A stretch of DNA of 64,000 nucleotides from Stomoxys calcitrans (Eukaryota > Arthropoda > Insecta > Diptera > Muscidae). Positions within the stretch are counted from its first letter, which is position 1; every line of letters starts with the position of its first letter. The notes below the pieces were generated by a model. That model did no database searches and was not told the DNA's origin. It was given only the letters and a program-made list of their open reading frames with translations. This document shows, one piece after another, positions 41,690 to 53,657 of this stretch. The stretch is taken from positions 128,493,736 to 128,557,735 of the forward strand of contig NC_081553.1 of assembly GCF_963082655.1 (NCBI RefSeq), read 5' to 3'. The translations under genes and the position numbers were made by a program.

Positions 41690-42640
41690 CTTCGTATTGT
41701 CCGAGATGTTAAGATATCTAAATTTTCCCATTTCGTAGTGTTCGAATTGCGTATTTTGTCGCGGCTAAAACAAAAACAACACCATGCCTGCGACTCTACC
41801 ACCGCGTGCCACTGCGAGCAAAGAATACGGAAGGAAGGATTATTATCATTTTTATAAGATGCTGTTTTCCACTCTTTTTACCTGCTATTAAAACTACAAG
41901 TGTTGCTGATGCCTGCTGCCGTTGATTCGGCAGCTAAAGCTACGACAACAGCAGCTGCAGCAGTAGTTCTTGTCTTGCCTGTTGCTCGCTGGTGATGCTG
42001 CCGCCGCGGCCATAGATGATGTTAAGAGTTAGTTGTGTACACCATTCCCCTATTCATGCTACATGGGCTTGTAGTACACGACTAAGTGCATGGTGCTTCT
42101 CAGCTCGTATTTCCATTTGTTTTCACACCACACAACACCCATTCCACCAAGGGCCTCCTTTGCTGGCTTGCGCCTGGAGTAGCATGAGAATGGGGGATCT
42201 GGGAGGAAATAGCAGCGCAATTGTAAGCACCTGTTGCAAATTTCCATTCATTCAATGTTGCCCGGATGCATATGCGATAGATAGACAAAATGGGCAAGCA
42301 GACAACAATAGCAGCCTTCCAAGAGGAATACCGAAAAAGGCATCAAACCCCATGCCTTGGTGCATGGGGAAAATTGGGAGTCTCTGTAAGTTTCATGGCA
42401 GGCATGTGCATTGGATGGTTTGACACTGCGAAGATAGCCATGGGCTGCAGAAACTAATACTTTTTTTGGATCTGCTATGGATTTTTTTTCTGGTTTAGAA
42501 ACATAGTTTTGCTGGTGATTGCTGCTTAATTCAATGGGATTTTTGTTTTTCGTCGCACAAATGTCTTTTTAATGTTCCGCATATCGAGGAGTATAATTTA
42601 CAAAGTGTCATACATGTTCATATAAATCTTCTTTTTGGGC
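41690..42640. other. No gene recognised; CAG-rich patch
   Basis: Contains a GCAGCTGCAGCAGTAG-type patch near 41950-42000 and no transposon sequence that I can name. One longer open frame (42016-42423) has no recognisable domain. This may be host DNA. Confidence 0.45.
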
Positions 42641-42720
42641 TGTAGAGTGATTACAACAGACAGGAAAACGGACGGACGGATACGACTAGATCATCTCAAA
42701 GTTGGGTCGAAAATAGCTAC
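42641..42720 (-). repeat. DINE-like remnant
   Basis: GACAGGAAAACGGACGGACGG with 'gactagatcatctcaaagttggg' recalls the microsatellite and INE-1-like segment of a reverse DINE copy. Nothing else remains. Confidence 0.5.
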
Positions 42721-43164
42721 ATTCACTACCTCAAGTGATCTGCTGCAGTTACGGGAGATTCTTATATTTGGCAATACGACATTATAGCTTTGTTACCCAA
42801 GGATACCTTTTATTGTTAGGTTCTCTTAATTTCATTCATATTGACCTAGCTATACGCATTATGCCCTATGCAACGTATTAAGTGCTCCAAATATGCCGTT
42901 AGTAAAGCGACTGTGAGGTCAGGATTCTTTTGGATCCCACTGAGTGTTAAGCCGTAGGTGAATTTTTGAAGATCCTTCCATCAGTTTATAATGCTATAAA
43001 CATTTAAGTGGAACTTTTGAATGATGCAGATATGTATACGAAACTTAACATAGTGCAACATAACTATGCAAAATTTGGCGACCCTAGCAGGTCCTGGAGT
43101 TGATCCAAGGGCAGATGTTGAATTGATTGCCATAGAGTCATTTATTGTTATGGCTAATAAGTTA
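42721..43164. other. No gene recognised
   Basis: No motif seen. Confidence 0.4.
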
Positions 43165-44205
43165 CCTGCCACCATAGGATAGGGGGTATATTCATTTATT
43201 CATTCCGTTTGCAACATAAGTTAGATAAGATTTAAGTGGCAGTCTGCCATCAGACTCACTTAGACGAATTCGTCCATTGTGATACCACAGGAATAGAAGA
43301 AGGAAGATGCCCTCTAGTTCCTACCGCTGAACCAACCAGATCGCTTTAAAAATCCCAGTAACTTGCGAATGTTCACATCCGCTAAATCCGACAGGTTCTC
43401 AAAGAAATGAGAACCTAAAGTGGAACTCCTTCTAACTGCTAGTACGGGACACACACACAGAAGGTGTTCTATAGTCACTTCTTCCTCGATGTCCCAACAG
43501 CTTCTGCAAAAGTCGTTGCTGGCAACCTTCAGTCTGTCAGCATGTTTTCCGATTAGACAGTGACCTGTCATGACGGACACAATGATTGAGACGTCTGTTC
43601 TAGACAATGACAGCAAAGCAGTAGACCTCTTCAAGTCTAGATGAGGCCACATAGTTTTGGAATTCTCACAGCCCCCTCTTTGTGGCCATCTATCATTCGT
43701 TGCCCTTCGGGCCTGCTCCTGAAAACTTAGCTTACATGTCGCTAGAGGCATATCCACAGATTCCAGTGTCCCTGGAGTGTGTGTAAGGGTTCCTAGTCTC
43801 GCAAGCTCGTCTGCTTTAGAATTCCCTGGGATATCTCTGTGGCCCGGCAACCAGAACAGGTAAATTTTGAACTGTTCAATTTCCGACCTCACAAAGTATA
43901 TATACATCGGGTCGTTGTAAAATTCTAAGACGATTAAACGATGTCCATGTGTCTATCCGTCTGCTGTAATCACCCTCCTGCCTTCAAAAATTGAGATATT
44001 GAGCTGAAATTTGGCATAGATAAGTTTTTTTGATGATTTAGATATAGCTGTCATATAAACCGATATGCCAATTAAGGGTCTGAAGCTCATAAAAGCTTTA
44101 TTTATTACCCGATTTCATTGAAATTTGAAAATGTGAGTCAGATCAGACTATATAGATATAGCTGCTATATAGACCGATCTACCAATTGAGGGTACGTTTG
44201 TAATA
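43165..44205 (+). mobile_element. DINE-1-like fragment split by LINE-C
   Basis: The 5' piece 43165-43216 (CACCATAGGATAGGGGGTATA ... GTTTGCAACAT) and the 3' piece from about 43900 ('aagtatatatacatcgggtcg', 'gatgtccatgtgtctatccg', two Y-like units) belong to one forward element. The LINE inserted between them. Confidence 0.65.
43217..43900 (-). mobile_element. LINE-C fragment: RNase H end and Cys-rich C-terminus
   Basis: A 197-residue open stretch on the minus strand (43907 downward) has the RNase H end (FWLPGHRDIPGNSKADELARLG, with the final catalytic D). It then has the family C-terminal part SVMTGHCLIGKHADRLKVASNDFCRSCWDIEEEVTIEHLLCVCPVL, a CCHC-like zinc motif, and ends KLLGFLKRSGWFSGRN. 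This fragment has no stop and looks younger than its relatives. The upstream part is missing (5' truncation). About 95 bp of 3' UTR follow. Confidence 0.82.
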
Positions 44206-44965
44206 CCCCGAAATATTCGCCAAAGACTCCATAAAGTATAAATATTCTTTCTTGGTCGTCAAGACATTTTAAGTCGATCTAGCCATGTCCGTCCGTCTAT
44301 CCATCCGTCGTTCTGCCCGTTCGTCCGTCTGTCCATCCGTCTGTCCATCCGTCTGCCCGTCCGTCCGTCTGTTTGTAGAAAGCAGGATAGAGGTCGAACG
44401 GGTTAAGTTAGCCGCTTGAAATTTTGAACAAATACTTAATATTGAGGTGGTTCGTTGGGAATTGCAAATGGGCTTTTGGTTCAGATTAAGAAATCGATCT
44501 CCAGAGTTCATTCTTGAGCCCCTGCAAGTCAACACATAGCATTCTATTACGACCTTCAACATATGTGCCAAGTACGGTTTAAATCGGCCTATAACCTGGT
44601 ATAGCTCCCATATAAAGCGATCTTCCGATTTGAATTCTTCAGGCTCTGGAAGCCGCAATTTTTATCCAATTTGGCTGAAAATCGCATGTAGTGTTTTGTT
44701 TTAACTTTCAACAACAGGGCCAAGTACTGGCCCAAATCAGCCTATAACCCGATATAGCTCCCATTTAAACCGTTCTCCTGATCTGATATCTTGAGTCATT
44801 ACAAGCTGCAATTTTTTTTTCGATTTGGTTTCTATAGCCTTTAGAGGGCATATCGGATGGAAGACATATATGGGAGCTATATCTAAATCTAAACCGATTG
44901 TAATGAAATTCTTCACACGTATTGGGACGTCGAAAAAAATATACATACAAATAATGGCTCTGGGC
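44206..44965 (+). mobile_element. DINE-1-like fragments, subfamily Z then W-like
   Basis: The INE-1-like segment 'cataaagtataaatattctttc...gtcgatctagccatgtcc' is followed by a mixed GTCC/ATCC tract (44290-44372) and three units with 'ctcccatataaagcgatc'. From about 44850 a W-like piece ('catatatgggagctatatcta') follows. Neither terminus is complete. Confidence 0.65.
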
Positions 44966-45117
44966 ACCAGCTTCTTAGCATTTAAAGAAACATTAAATTT
45001 TAAATAACCACTTTAAAGTATAGCGAAGCACACCGGTCCAGCCAGGTTACTATAATTTCGTCGATTACAAAGCCGCTTTTGACAACTCTATATCTTAATA
45101 GGTTTGCAGCGATGATT

Positions 45118-45330
45118 ATCCCCTCCTAACGACGGCAAAACTTGTGAGATACTTTGCCATGTAAAAACTCCTCCACAAAGAAGTGTCTCACTGCGGTACG
45201 CCGTTTGGACTCGGCTATAAAAAGAAGACCCCTTTGAGCTAAAACTTGAATCAGACAGCACTCATCGAAGTGCGAGAAGTTTGCCCCTGATCTTTAAAGG
45301 AATGTTCATGGGCAAATTTGCAATATTACT
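45118..45330 (+). mobile_element. SINE, 3' part
   Basis: 'ttatcccctcctaacgacgg' through 'tactttgccatgtaaaaact', 'ggactcggctataaaaagaag' to 'aaggaatgttcatgggcaaat'. The tRNA-like head is absent. It is the same family as 35252-35563. Confidence 0.8.
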
Positions 45331-45472
45331 TTTTATTGATTAGGGTAATTGGGAGTAGCTAATGGGAAATATCGGTTCACATGGAGTGGGTACCTAAGAT
45401 TTGGTCAGATCAAAACAGACTCCTTTTAAATTTTTTGTACTAAGCAGCAGCCCAATACAAAAAAGAAACAAA

Positions 45473-46989
45473 CAAGTAAAAAGGCGTTAAGTTTGGCCGA
45501 GCCGAACATTGGATACCCACCACCTCTGGTATATATGTAAACCGCCTATCGTCAAAATCCGGTGAAAATCCGGCATACCTTATGCCCGATAGCAGCTATA
45601 TCGAAATATGTTCCGATTTGGACCAAATACTAAAAAGTAAAAGTCATTGTTCAATTGTGTATAACAAGATATTGTTCTTTTTAGTAGCTATATCTAAAAA
45701 TAAACTGATCTGAACCATATACGACGCGATGTTGAAAAGCCTAACAGAAGTCACTGTGTCAAATTTCAGTGCGCCTTTTATGGCTCCAAAACTTTAAATC
45801 GAGAGATCGGTCTATATGGCAGCTATATCGAAATCGGGACCGACCCGAGCCAAATTGAAAAATACGGTCGAAGGTCCTAATACAACTCACTGCCCCAAAT
45901 TTCGGCGACATCGGACAATAAATGCGCCTTTTATGAAGCCAAAACCTTAAATCGAGTGATCGGTTTATATGACAGCTATATCCAAATCTGGATCGATCTG
46001 TGCCATATTGCAGAAGTAAGACGAGGGACTTAACTTAACTCAATGTCCCAAATTTCGGCGATATCGGACAATAAATGCGCTTTTATGAACCCAATACCTT
46101 AAATCGAGAGACCGGTCCATATGGCAGCTATATCCAAATCTGGACCGATCTCGGTCAAACTGAAGAAGGATGTCGAGGGGCCTAACATAACTCACTGTCC
46201 CAAGTTTCAGCAAAATCGGATAGTAAATGTGGCTTTTATGGGCTTAAGACCCTAAATCGGCGGATCGGTCTATATGGCAGCTATATTCAAATCTGGACCG
46301 ATCTGTACCATATGGCAAAAGTATGTCGAGGGGCTTAACTTAACTCACTGTTGCAAACTTCGGCGACATCGGACAATAAATACGCCTTTTATGAACCCAA
46401 AACCTTTAATCAAGAGATCGGTCTATATGACAGGTATATCCAAATCTGGATCGATCTGTGCCATATTGCAAAAGTAAGTCGAGGGACTTATCTTAAATCA
46501 ATGTCCCAAATTTCGGCGATATCGCGCCTTTTATGAACCCAAAACCTTAAATCAAGAGATCGGTCCATATGACAGGTATATCCAAATCTGGACCGATCTG
46601 GGCCAAATTAAATAAGGATGTCGAAGGGCCTTACACAACTCACTGTCCCAAATTTCAGCACAATAAATGTGGCTTTTATGGGTCTAAGACCCTAAATCGG
46701 CGGATTGGTCCATATGGGGGCTATATCAAGATATAATCCGATATAGCCCTTCTTAGAACTTAACCTGCCTATGGGCGAAAAAAAAATCTGTGTAAAGTTT
46801 CAGCTCAATATCTCTATTTTTAAAGACTGTAGCGTGATTTCAACAGACAGACGGACAGACGAATGGACAGGGAACGGACGGACGTTGATCAAGAATGTAT
46901 ATATTTTATAGAGTCGGAAATGGATATTTCGATGTGTTGCAAACGGAATGACCAAAAGAATATTCCCCCATCCTTCGGTGGTGGGTATA
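45473..46989 (-). mobile_element. Full-length DINE-1-like element, subfamily Y
   Basis: Starts CAAGTAAAAAGGCGTTAAG with a mutated hairpin (TTTGGCCGAGCCGAA) and GGATACCCACCACCTC. It has about eight units at ~150-bp spacing ('ggtctatatggcagctatatc' near 45804, 45957, 46107, 46259, 46414, 46555, 46703). The segment 'cagacagacggacagacg', INE-1-like 'atttcgatgtgttgcaaacgg' and CCTTCGGTGGTGGGTATA follow, ending at 46989. It is a useful reference for the Y subfamily. Confidence 0.85.
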
Positions 46990-47934
46990 AAAAAATTTAG
47001 TTTGTTAATTCGGGGAAGAGATCCGATTTTCGATTAGTTGTGATCTTTTCGGTATTGATAGTTATTTCTCAGACGTACTTTTACACACAAAGTTTTGTTG
47101 AATCATTCATGATAGAGTTTTTAAATTTGGACAACTCTCACGAACCATGTGCTTTAAAGGCTTCTTTAGGTAGGATGTTTATTAATGATGCATGTATATC
47201 CCTTTAAGCATAAACATCTCAAGGTTCGTTTAAATGTTTAAAGTTGGAAACCCATACGCTTTATAATAAGTCAACGGTCAGTTTCGGCTTTCAGGTTGCA
47301 CAAGCCATCTCAATTAAATATTGCTTCCAACAAACTTGAGTGTACAGAACCAGTGTCTCGTCTAGGAGTAGGATCAAAAGTGATGATGTCATAAATTCTA
47401 TGGTGATTATTTGCTTCGTAAAATATTTTTTTTTTTTAGCTTTTCTTAAAAAAAAGCAAGTAAAACAACAAAAATATAAATGCAAAGATATTTGGCTTTG
47501 CACAATAAATTAGATAAAAAATGTTTTTCATTAAAAACTCTATGCATTATGTTGGCGTTGGCCGCTCGTTCATGTGATAGTCGCTAAGAAAATAGAGCTG
47601 GAAACACAAAGCCCGTGTTGGCATGTGGAACAATGTTTGCCTTGCCGCCTGGCGTTTGTCGCTAGCGTCCGTTTGGTGGGTTGCAGTATTTCATCTCTTT
47701 TTTTTCTAAAATTCATATAATTTGTGACCATTTTCAAGCACTTTGTTGGAGTATTTCATGGTTTTTTTTTTTGTTGGTTGTGTTGTGTATTTGTTTTGGA
47801 CGGCCATAAACAAAAACCGGCATTGTTCTATTTGGAAGCGACAACGACAGTGATACCTCTTCATTAATGACGCCCATGCATGCCAAAGTTGTATTTATGT
47901 TAAAGTCAAGACACGATCTTCAGTCGTTGTCTCT
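46990..47934. other. No gene recognised
   Basis: AT-rich, with T-runs near 47697 and 47764. No transposon or coding motif was identified. Confidence 0.45.
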
Positions 47935-49720
47935 TAACTAAAGTGATGGTGCGATGTATTCGAAGTATATGCAAGTGCTAGATACGCTGTTGAAATAGCA
48001 GCCAGATGGGGCGCGAGATAGTCCGTTTCTTTCTGTAGTAACTCCGGAAATATATATATATGCTTGGACAATTGAGAGTATCTTGCCCAATTCTTATTGC
48101 GGAAGCTTATCAAATGCGGCGCTGGCCCTGCTGTTCTAAACCTACTGTAGCGATGGTACGAGAAGATGTGCTCCATGGGGACACTCCAATCCAAAACCTC
48201 ATCGGTCAGGTTTTCTGAATATATTATCACATCTAAAACCTCCTTCCCAATTCTATTAACAAAGGTAGCGGTATAACCAATATTAAGTGTTATTAGGTCG
48301 TTAGTATACAAGAATTCTGCCAGGGCTTGGCCCCGCTTGTTAATGTTGGTACTATCCTACGAAATGTGATCAGAGTTCGCATCGCAACATATTAGTATCT
48401 CATTTCCTGACTGTTTTCCCTTCCTTATCAGAGAGTCGAAATGTAGGTAAAGTGATGCCAGGTATGCTCCACCGTCGCCCTGCCTCAGCACCATTGCATA
48501 CGAAGTTGACAACTCTAGGGGAAATATATAATTTAAAATTTTATGACAAACAACACAGGTCCTCGGCCGAGTACCAGTGTTAGCATAGAATAATTGGTAG
48601 TTGATATGCTCCAGTCCAGAAACTTTGTTCCGGGTCGTCCATGCCTTCTGAATGAAGGCAATACGAATTTTTCCCTTGCTGAGTTTTTCCATCAGAGCCT
48701 GTGTAGCTGTGTCGCTCCGTTGAAGGTTTATATGAATGACGTCAATAATTGGTACTGCAGAAAATGAGCTTCTTGGGAGAGGGTTATGGTCTCATCGTCT
48801 GGTTTCCGCTCGTTGGGCAGCATTGAGTTTCCTGTCACTACACTACATGATGTTTCAATATTATGATCTTTGCCTATCCTGGTCTTCCGAATCTTGAGAA
48901 CGTGGGTGATGGTTCCATCGTCGGTTCCCTGTTCGTTAGACTGTATTGAGTCTCCCATACCTGCACTTTCTTATGTTCCAATATTATTGGGTTGCCCAAA
49001 AAGTATTTGCGGATTTTACATATAGTCGGCGTTGACAAATTTTTTCACAGCTTGTGAATCTGTAATTGCATTCTTTCTTCTGTCAGTTATCAGCTGTTAC
49101 TTTTAGCTTGCTTTAGGAAAAAGTGTAAAAAAAGTATATTTGATTAAAGTTCATTCTAAGTTTTATTAAAAATGCATTTACTCATTTACTTTCTTTTAAA
49201 AAATCCGCAATTACTTTTTCGGCAACCCAATAGTATCTTTACATATCTCAGGTGGTATTAAGTCTTCTGTCACAGCACTGCCTAATGTCTCAAAATGAGC
49301 ATCTTTGCCTTTCCAAGACATTCCAATCTTAAAAAGACAGCCTTTCTCCTCTAGATGCCTTTAGTCCTAACCAAACTTGTCAAGGAGATTTTGTCAAGAG
49401 TTCCTTCCTGCTTTTCCTCATTGTGGAAGACCTCCCGTTTTCCACAGCCAAACCTTGGTTTTGCTTGCTTAAACCTTTCACCGTGCTTTCCGTCGTGAAT
49501 TTCCAGCCCCATCCCTTGATAAAGACCACCGCTTTTGTGACCTAGGGAAGCCCATCTTTCTCACCAAGTCCAGTTTTGCGTCCTTCCAGTGTGGATACTT
49601 TGAACGAGTTTTTTTTCGCAGTATGAATACGTTCTGCTGACGCCATGCGAAACATCGAGGTGTTCTCTCTATAGTCGCAGCTCATAAATTGAATGGGTGG
49701 ACACTCTTCATCATCATCTG
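47935..49720 (-). mobile_element. LINE 5' half: ORF1 remnant and APE endonuclease, with MITE insertion
   Basis: Minus-strand frames give MEKLSKGKIRIAFIQKAWTT (48692 downward), a degenerate start of an APE-type endonuclease (family: IAFIQEPW). QGDGGAYLASLYLHFDSL and EILICCDANSDHIS follow, with the catalytic D and N of the CDANAHH-type box. Then come TNDLITLNIGYTATFVNR and DWSVPMEHIFSYHRY (family: SDHR, H in the last catalytic box mutated to Y). The upstream part (48728-49720) looks like ORF1 remnants. It is of the RNase H-LINE group by style; it may be the missing 5' half of LINE-C, but no overlap proves that. Confidence 0.7.
48987..49230 (-). mobile_element. Mariner-type MITE, complete
   Basis: 244 bp with TA on both sides (48985-48986, 49231-49232). 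Ends TTGGGTTGCCCAAAAAGTAT and, inward from the right, TTGGGTTGCCGAAAAAGTAA. It is the best preserved of the three copies. It is inserted in the 5' part of a LINE and lies in reverse orientation to 25507-25740. Confidence 0.9.
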
Positions 49721-49984
49721 TGCCGTATCATATTTGGATATAGCTGGCATGTAGGCAGAATAGGTCCACAACTTTTTATTTTTTGATCTGACCGGTAAAA
49801 AATTTTCTAAACATTTGTAGAGGAGGACATAAGTTCAAAATCGATTGCCCCTTAAGAATGGGCAGTGGTCTAAAATGGGATAATGGGATTGGAATTGTTT
49901 TCAATATGAAAAATATTTTTTGCTAAAAATTTTCAAAAGTTCCAAAAAAGATGTCCCTTTTTTTATAAATTTTCGTAAATTTTG
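49721..49984. other. No gene recognised
   Basis: A short DINE-like scrap ('atcatatttggatatagctgg' near 49725) sits in otherwise unassigned sequence. Confidence 0.4.
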
Positions 49985-51190
49985 ACCATCAAAGCCACCC
50001 ATGATATTAAAATCGTTCCGGAAGATTTTAATGCGAAGATAGGGAAGGAAATATCATTGATCCAAATTTAGCCAATGGACTGAGGTTAATAGACTTTACC
50101 GTGACAAATACCCTGGCAGTTAGCAGCACCAGATTCCAACATCGAATGATTCACACGACCACATGGATGTCACCCAATCAAAACATGAGAAACCAAATGG
50201 ATCGCGTTGTAAGAGACGGAAACTATTCATCCAGCGTGTTAGATGTATGATCGATCTGAGGGGCAAACATAGATTCGAATCATTACCTTGTTGGAGCAAA
50301 GGTTCGCACGCGTTTAAGCGTTGCGAGACAAGTGCGATCTGATGCTGCATGGAAGCTGGACATTGAAAAGCTGCAAAATAATGTGATGGCAATGACTGAC
50401 CCAACTGCTTGGTGAAAGCACTACTTGTTCCGATGATATAACGGTGCAGTGGCAAACCATAGCCCACTCCATAGAAAATTACGCCAAATCCGTACTTGGG
50501 TATCAGAAGCCTTCCCCAAGAAACCCATGGTACGGCTAAGAGTGTCGAAATGCTACTGAAGCTAAGAATGCGGCATAGAGGCAACTCTGCAATCAGTCGC
50601 AAAGCGTCAGATGAAAGACAGGTATTGGGAGAAATAGAAAAATAGAAACGTCTATTCCGCAACAAGGCGAAAAGAAAATGGAAATAGAAAGTCGTGAGTG
50701 TAAGCGAATTGAAATGTACAGTTGTCAGAATGTAGTCCGGAAATTGTACCAAATAATTAAAAATCAAACCAATGGTAGACACATCAGTGTCAAAAAATCT
50801 GGTAACTGTTTTGCAGCTGCTAGTATCTGACGATTGCGACAATGAGAATACCCCAGAAATAATCCCTGATGATTGTTTAAAATGTTTGCCTTCAAGTAGC
50901 AGTGACCCGACTGAAGAACGACAAGGCAGCAAAAGCCTGTGAGTTGCCCGCTGAACTATTTAAAACCGGAAGCAATACGGAGATAAAGTGTTTACATCAG
51001 CTCGTCTGCCCGAACTGACTGGAAGAACGCATACCAGATGATGGGAACCTCAGCATACTATGTTCCGTACACAAAAAAGGACAGAGACAAGACGAAATAT
51101 GCCAACAACATAGGAAAATATGTCTCCTCTCCATCGGTACTTTCAAGCGTACTGTGTGATAGATTAAAACCTAAAATCTATGAGTAATTG
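49985..51190 (+). mobile_element. RTE-like LINE-D: endonuclease end to start of RT, decayed
   Basis: In shifting forward frames: EDFNAKIGKE (50020), LRLIDFT, STRFQHRMIHTTTWMSPNQN, SSVLDV, NHYLVGAKVRTRLSVARQ (50270-50330). After a linker comes NDKAAKACELPAELFKTG and ERIPDDGNLSILCSVHKKGQ (50915-51075), the pre-palm RT motif. Many frameshifts are present. It stops near 51190, before the YADD region. It is the same family as 27560-28115 and 60150-61030. Confidence 0.78.
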
Positions 51191-51204
51191 GCCCATATTA
51201 ATGC

Positions 51205-52911
51205 GTCTTTAGGTAAGAATAGGTTTAAAAGAGGATGCGGATATTAATGCGTCCCATCCCACTATGGACAGACACCAAAGCCAGTAAACAGCTTGTTGTG
51301 CGCTGTCAAAACTAAAAAGTAACCTCGAAAAAGAAAATTTAAGTCAGGAATTCCGTGGTGCTTCCAAAATCCCTAATGGTTTTCCATAACACGCAGCCCT
51401 TGTCGTTGAAGAACTCTATCGGGTCAATCCGGTACGTGCAACCGGCTGCTACGCCCCTTAGCCGGTTTATGTCTGATATTGTGTCCCCACCGAAGTGCCG
51501 GTGTCTGTCAGCCGCGAAAACCGAGCAATGACATTGGAAAAGCTCATACGCCTCATCATCTTCTCCACATGCTCCACCCATACTATCACTTGTCGCACCA
51601 ACTTTATAAAAGAGAGTCTGGAGTGCTATGTATCCTTTTATGATACTGAAAGCTCTACTGACCTCCTTCGTGCTTCCTTTCAGTAATAGCCTCGTCTTCT
51701 CGAAATCGGGATCTCCCCTAGCGACCGTTTCTCTGTTCCAAATTGTTACATACGCGTCCGCAGCCCACGCCTTAAACTCGGACTGCGTCGACCCGAAAGG
51801 CTTCGGGTCAACCAAGTTTCTTGACGGCAGTCCTCTGACCTTCACTGCCAAAACATTTGATATTTCATTCCTCCTTACTTCGCTATGGACAGGCACTCAA
51901 ATGAATCAGATTTTGCCATTCTCAGAGAAGAAGTTAACCTCCTTCTGACCCTCCAAGACTGTTCGTGACTTTGCCGTCCTGGTTGTTATTGAACTTATGG
52001 CCACTTTACTGTCCGTAACGATGTTCACACTCGACGTTCTTGCATTAGCAACACACCACCTTAAGCATTCCGTGATCGTTCGGATCACCGCCAGTAGGAC
52101 CGTATTATGGTCAGGCAGTCTAAAACAGATTTCAGTTCCAGTTCTCAATGCAGACCCCTAGTTCCACAAGGATTACTGGACCTCAAGTGTCCGATGGGAA
52201 CCTCTTCCATTCCTTCCAAGTTTCCTATCATCGTCGTTCTGTTTATACCGCGATGGTATGACCAGCTCCTATCTTTAGTCCATACTCCCATCGCCTTATA
52301 AGGCACATAATCCGTATGTTTATGGGTCGAATATCAAGAATAGTCTCCAGTGCCCTAGTAGGAGTGGTTCGCATCGTCCCGCCTATGCCAAGACAACATG
52401 TTCTCTGAAACTGTTGTATTAACTTAACGTTGCACTTTTATACCATCGCAGTCCACCAAACTACTGAGGCGTAACTAAGTATTGGTCTAATCACGCTCAT
52501 ATAGAGCCAATGGACTATCCTCAGATTCAGGCCCCATTTCCAGCCTACGGCCCGTCTATATAGCGCCCAACATCTGTGAGCCTTCTCAGTACGCTCCTTA
52601 ATGTGACTCAGATATCGTCTTCCTTCGGTTTTCTCTGGGTTAACATTGAGACCCCTAGATCTAGCCCAGTCGCGTGCCATCTGCTAGACCCTTTCGGCAA
52701 CCTCAGTCAGCATCCGTAATAGGTCATTTATGGTGGTTAGTGGCGATAAAATGTCCCCCTGTGGCGTGCCCTGAGCCACTTTTTCCCTCGTATTTATGTC
52801 ATGGGATCTGCAATGTATCCATCTGTCCCTTAGCATATGGTTTATCCAGTTTCTAAAGACCTGGTGCACCGGGTACAGGTCTAAGGACCCCAAGTGTGTA
52901 AGTCTCGATAC
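51205..52911 (-). mobile_element. LINE-A copy: RT palm end to 3' UTR, decayed
   Basis: On the minus strand: HDINTREKVAQGTPQGDILSPL (RT fingers/palm, 52800-52740), AHRCWALYRRAVGWKWGLNLRIVHWLYMSVIRPIL (52600-52480), RNase H traces around 52150-51910 (VNIVTDSKVAISSITTRT), a 185-residue open C-terminal stretch 51896-51339 (GRP-like AVKVRGLPSRNL, GACGEDDEAYELFQCHCSVF zinc-type motif), and a 3' UTR to about 51205. Frameshifts break the rest. It is the longest LINE-A copy here. Confidence 0.8.
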
Positions 52912-53098
52912 CAATAGCTATACTGACCTCCTTCTTGCTTCCTTTCATAGCCTCGTCTTCTCACGATCTGGATCCCCCTATAGGAATTTCGCCTTCCTAC
53001 CGACCGTTTCGCTGTTCCACAATGTTGCATGCGCATTCGTCGCCTACTCCCTTAACTCGGACTGAGGCTACTCGAAAGGCTTCGGGTTAACCAAGTTT
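52912..53098 (-). mobile_element. Second LINE-A scrap, abutting the first
   Basis: 'aatagctatactgacctcctt' to 'ttcgggttaaccaagtttattg' repeats the RNase H-distal region already present at about 51650-51820 and 38025-38215. It is therefore a separate fragment in the same orientation, joined to the truncated RT end of the previous copy. Confidence 0.75.
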
Positions 53099-53650
53099 AT
53101 TGCCAGTACTTGGCACAGTTGTTAAAAGTCATAACGGAACGCTACAAGCAAAATTTCGACCAAATCGGACAAAAATGTCTGCTTCTAGGGACTCAGGAAG
53201 TAAAATCTGGAGATCAGTTTATATCGGAGCTACATCAGGTTATATACCGATTTGGACCGTACTCGGCACAGTTATTGGAAGTCGTAAAAGAATACTACAT
53301 GCAAAATTTTAGCCAAAACGGCCAAAAATTGTGGCTTCTAAGGTCTCAAGAAGTCAAATCGGGAGATCGGTTTATATGGGAGCTATATCTAAATATGAAC
53401 CGATATGGCCCATTTGAAATCCCCAAGGACCTACATTGAAATTAAGTATCTGTGCCAAATTTCAAGCGGCTAGCATTATGCGTTCGACCTCTATCATGAC
53501 TTCGACAGAAAGACGGAGGGACATGGCTAGTTCGAATCAGAATGTTAAAAGGATCCAGAATGTATATACTTAATGGGGTCGCAGATCATTATTTCGAGGT
53601 GTTCCAAACGGAATGACTATATTAGTATACCACCATCCTATGGTGGTGGG
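53099..53650 (-). mobile_element. DINE-1-like fragment, subfamily Z
   Basis: Three units ('tttatatgggagctatatct') are followed by 'acatggctagttcgaatcag', INE-1-like 'tatatacttaatggggtcgc' and CATCCTATGGTGGTGGGAG at the end. The hairpin side is lost at the LINE-A junction. Confidence 0.75.
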
Positions 53651-53657
53651 AGAAAAA

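Noticed and set aside
42016..42423. 135-residue open frame as a host exon
   Set aside because: No recognisable domain or splice context and overlapping open frames on the other strand. Left as unassigned.
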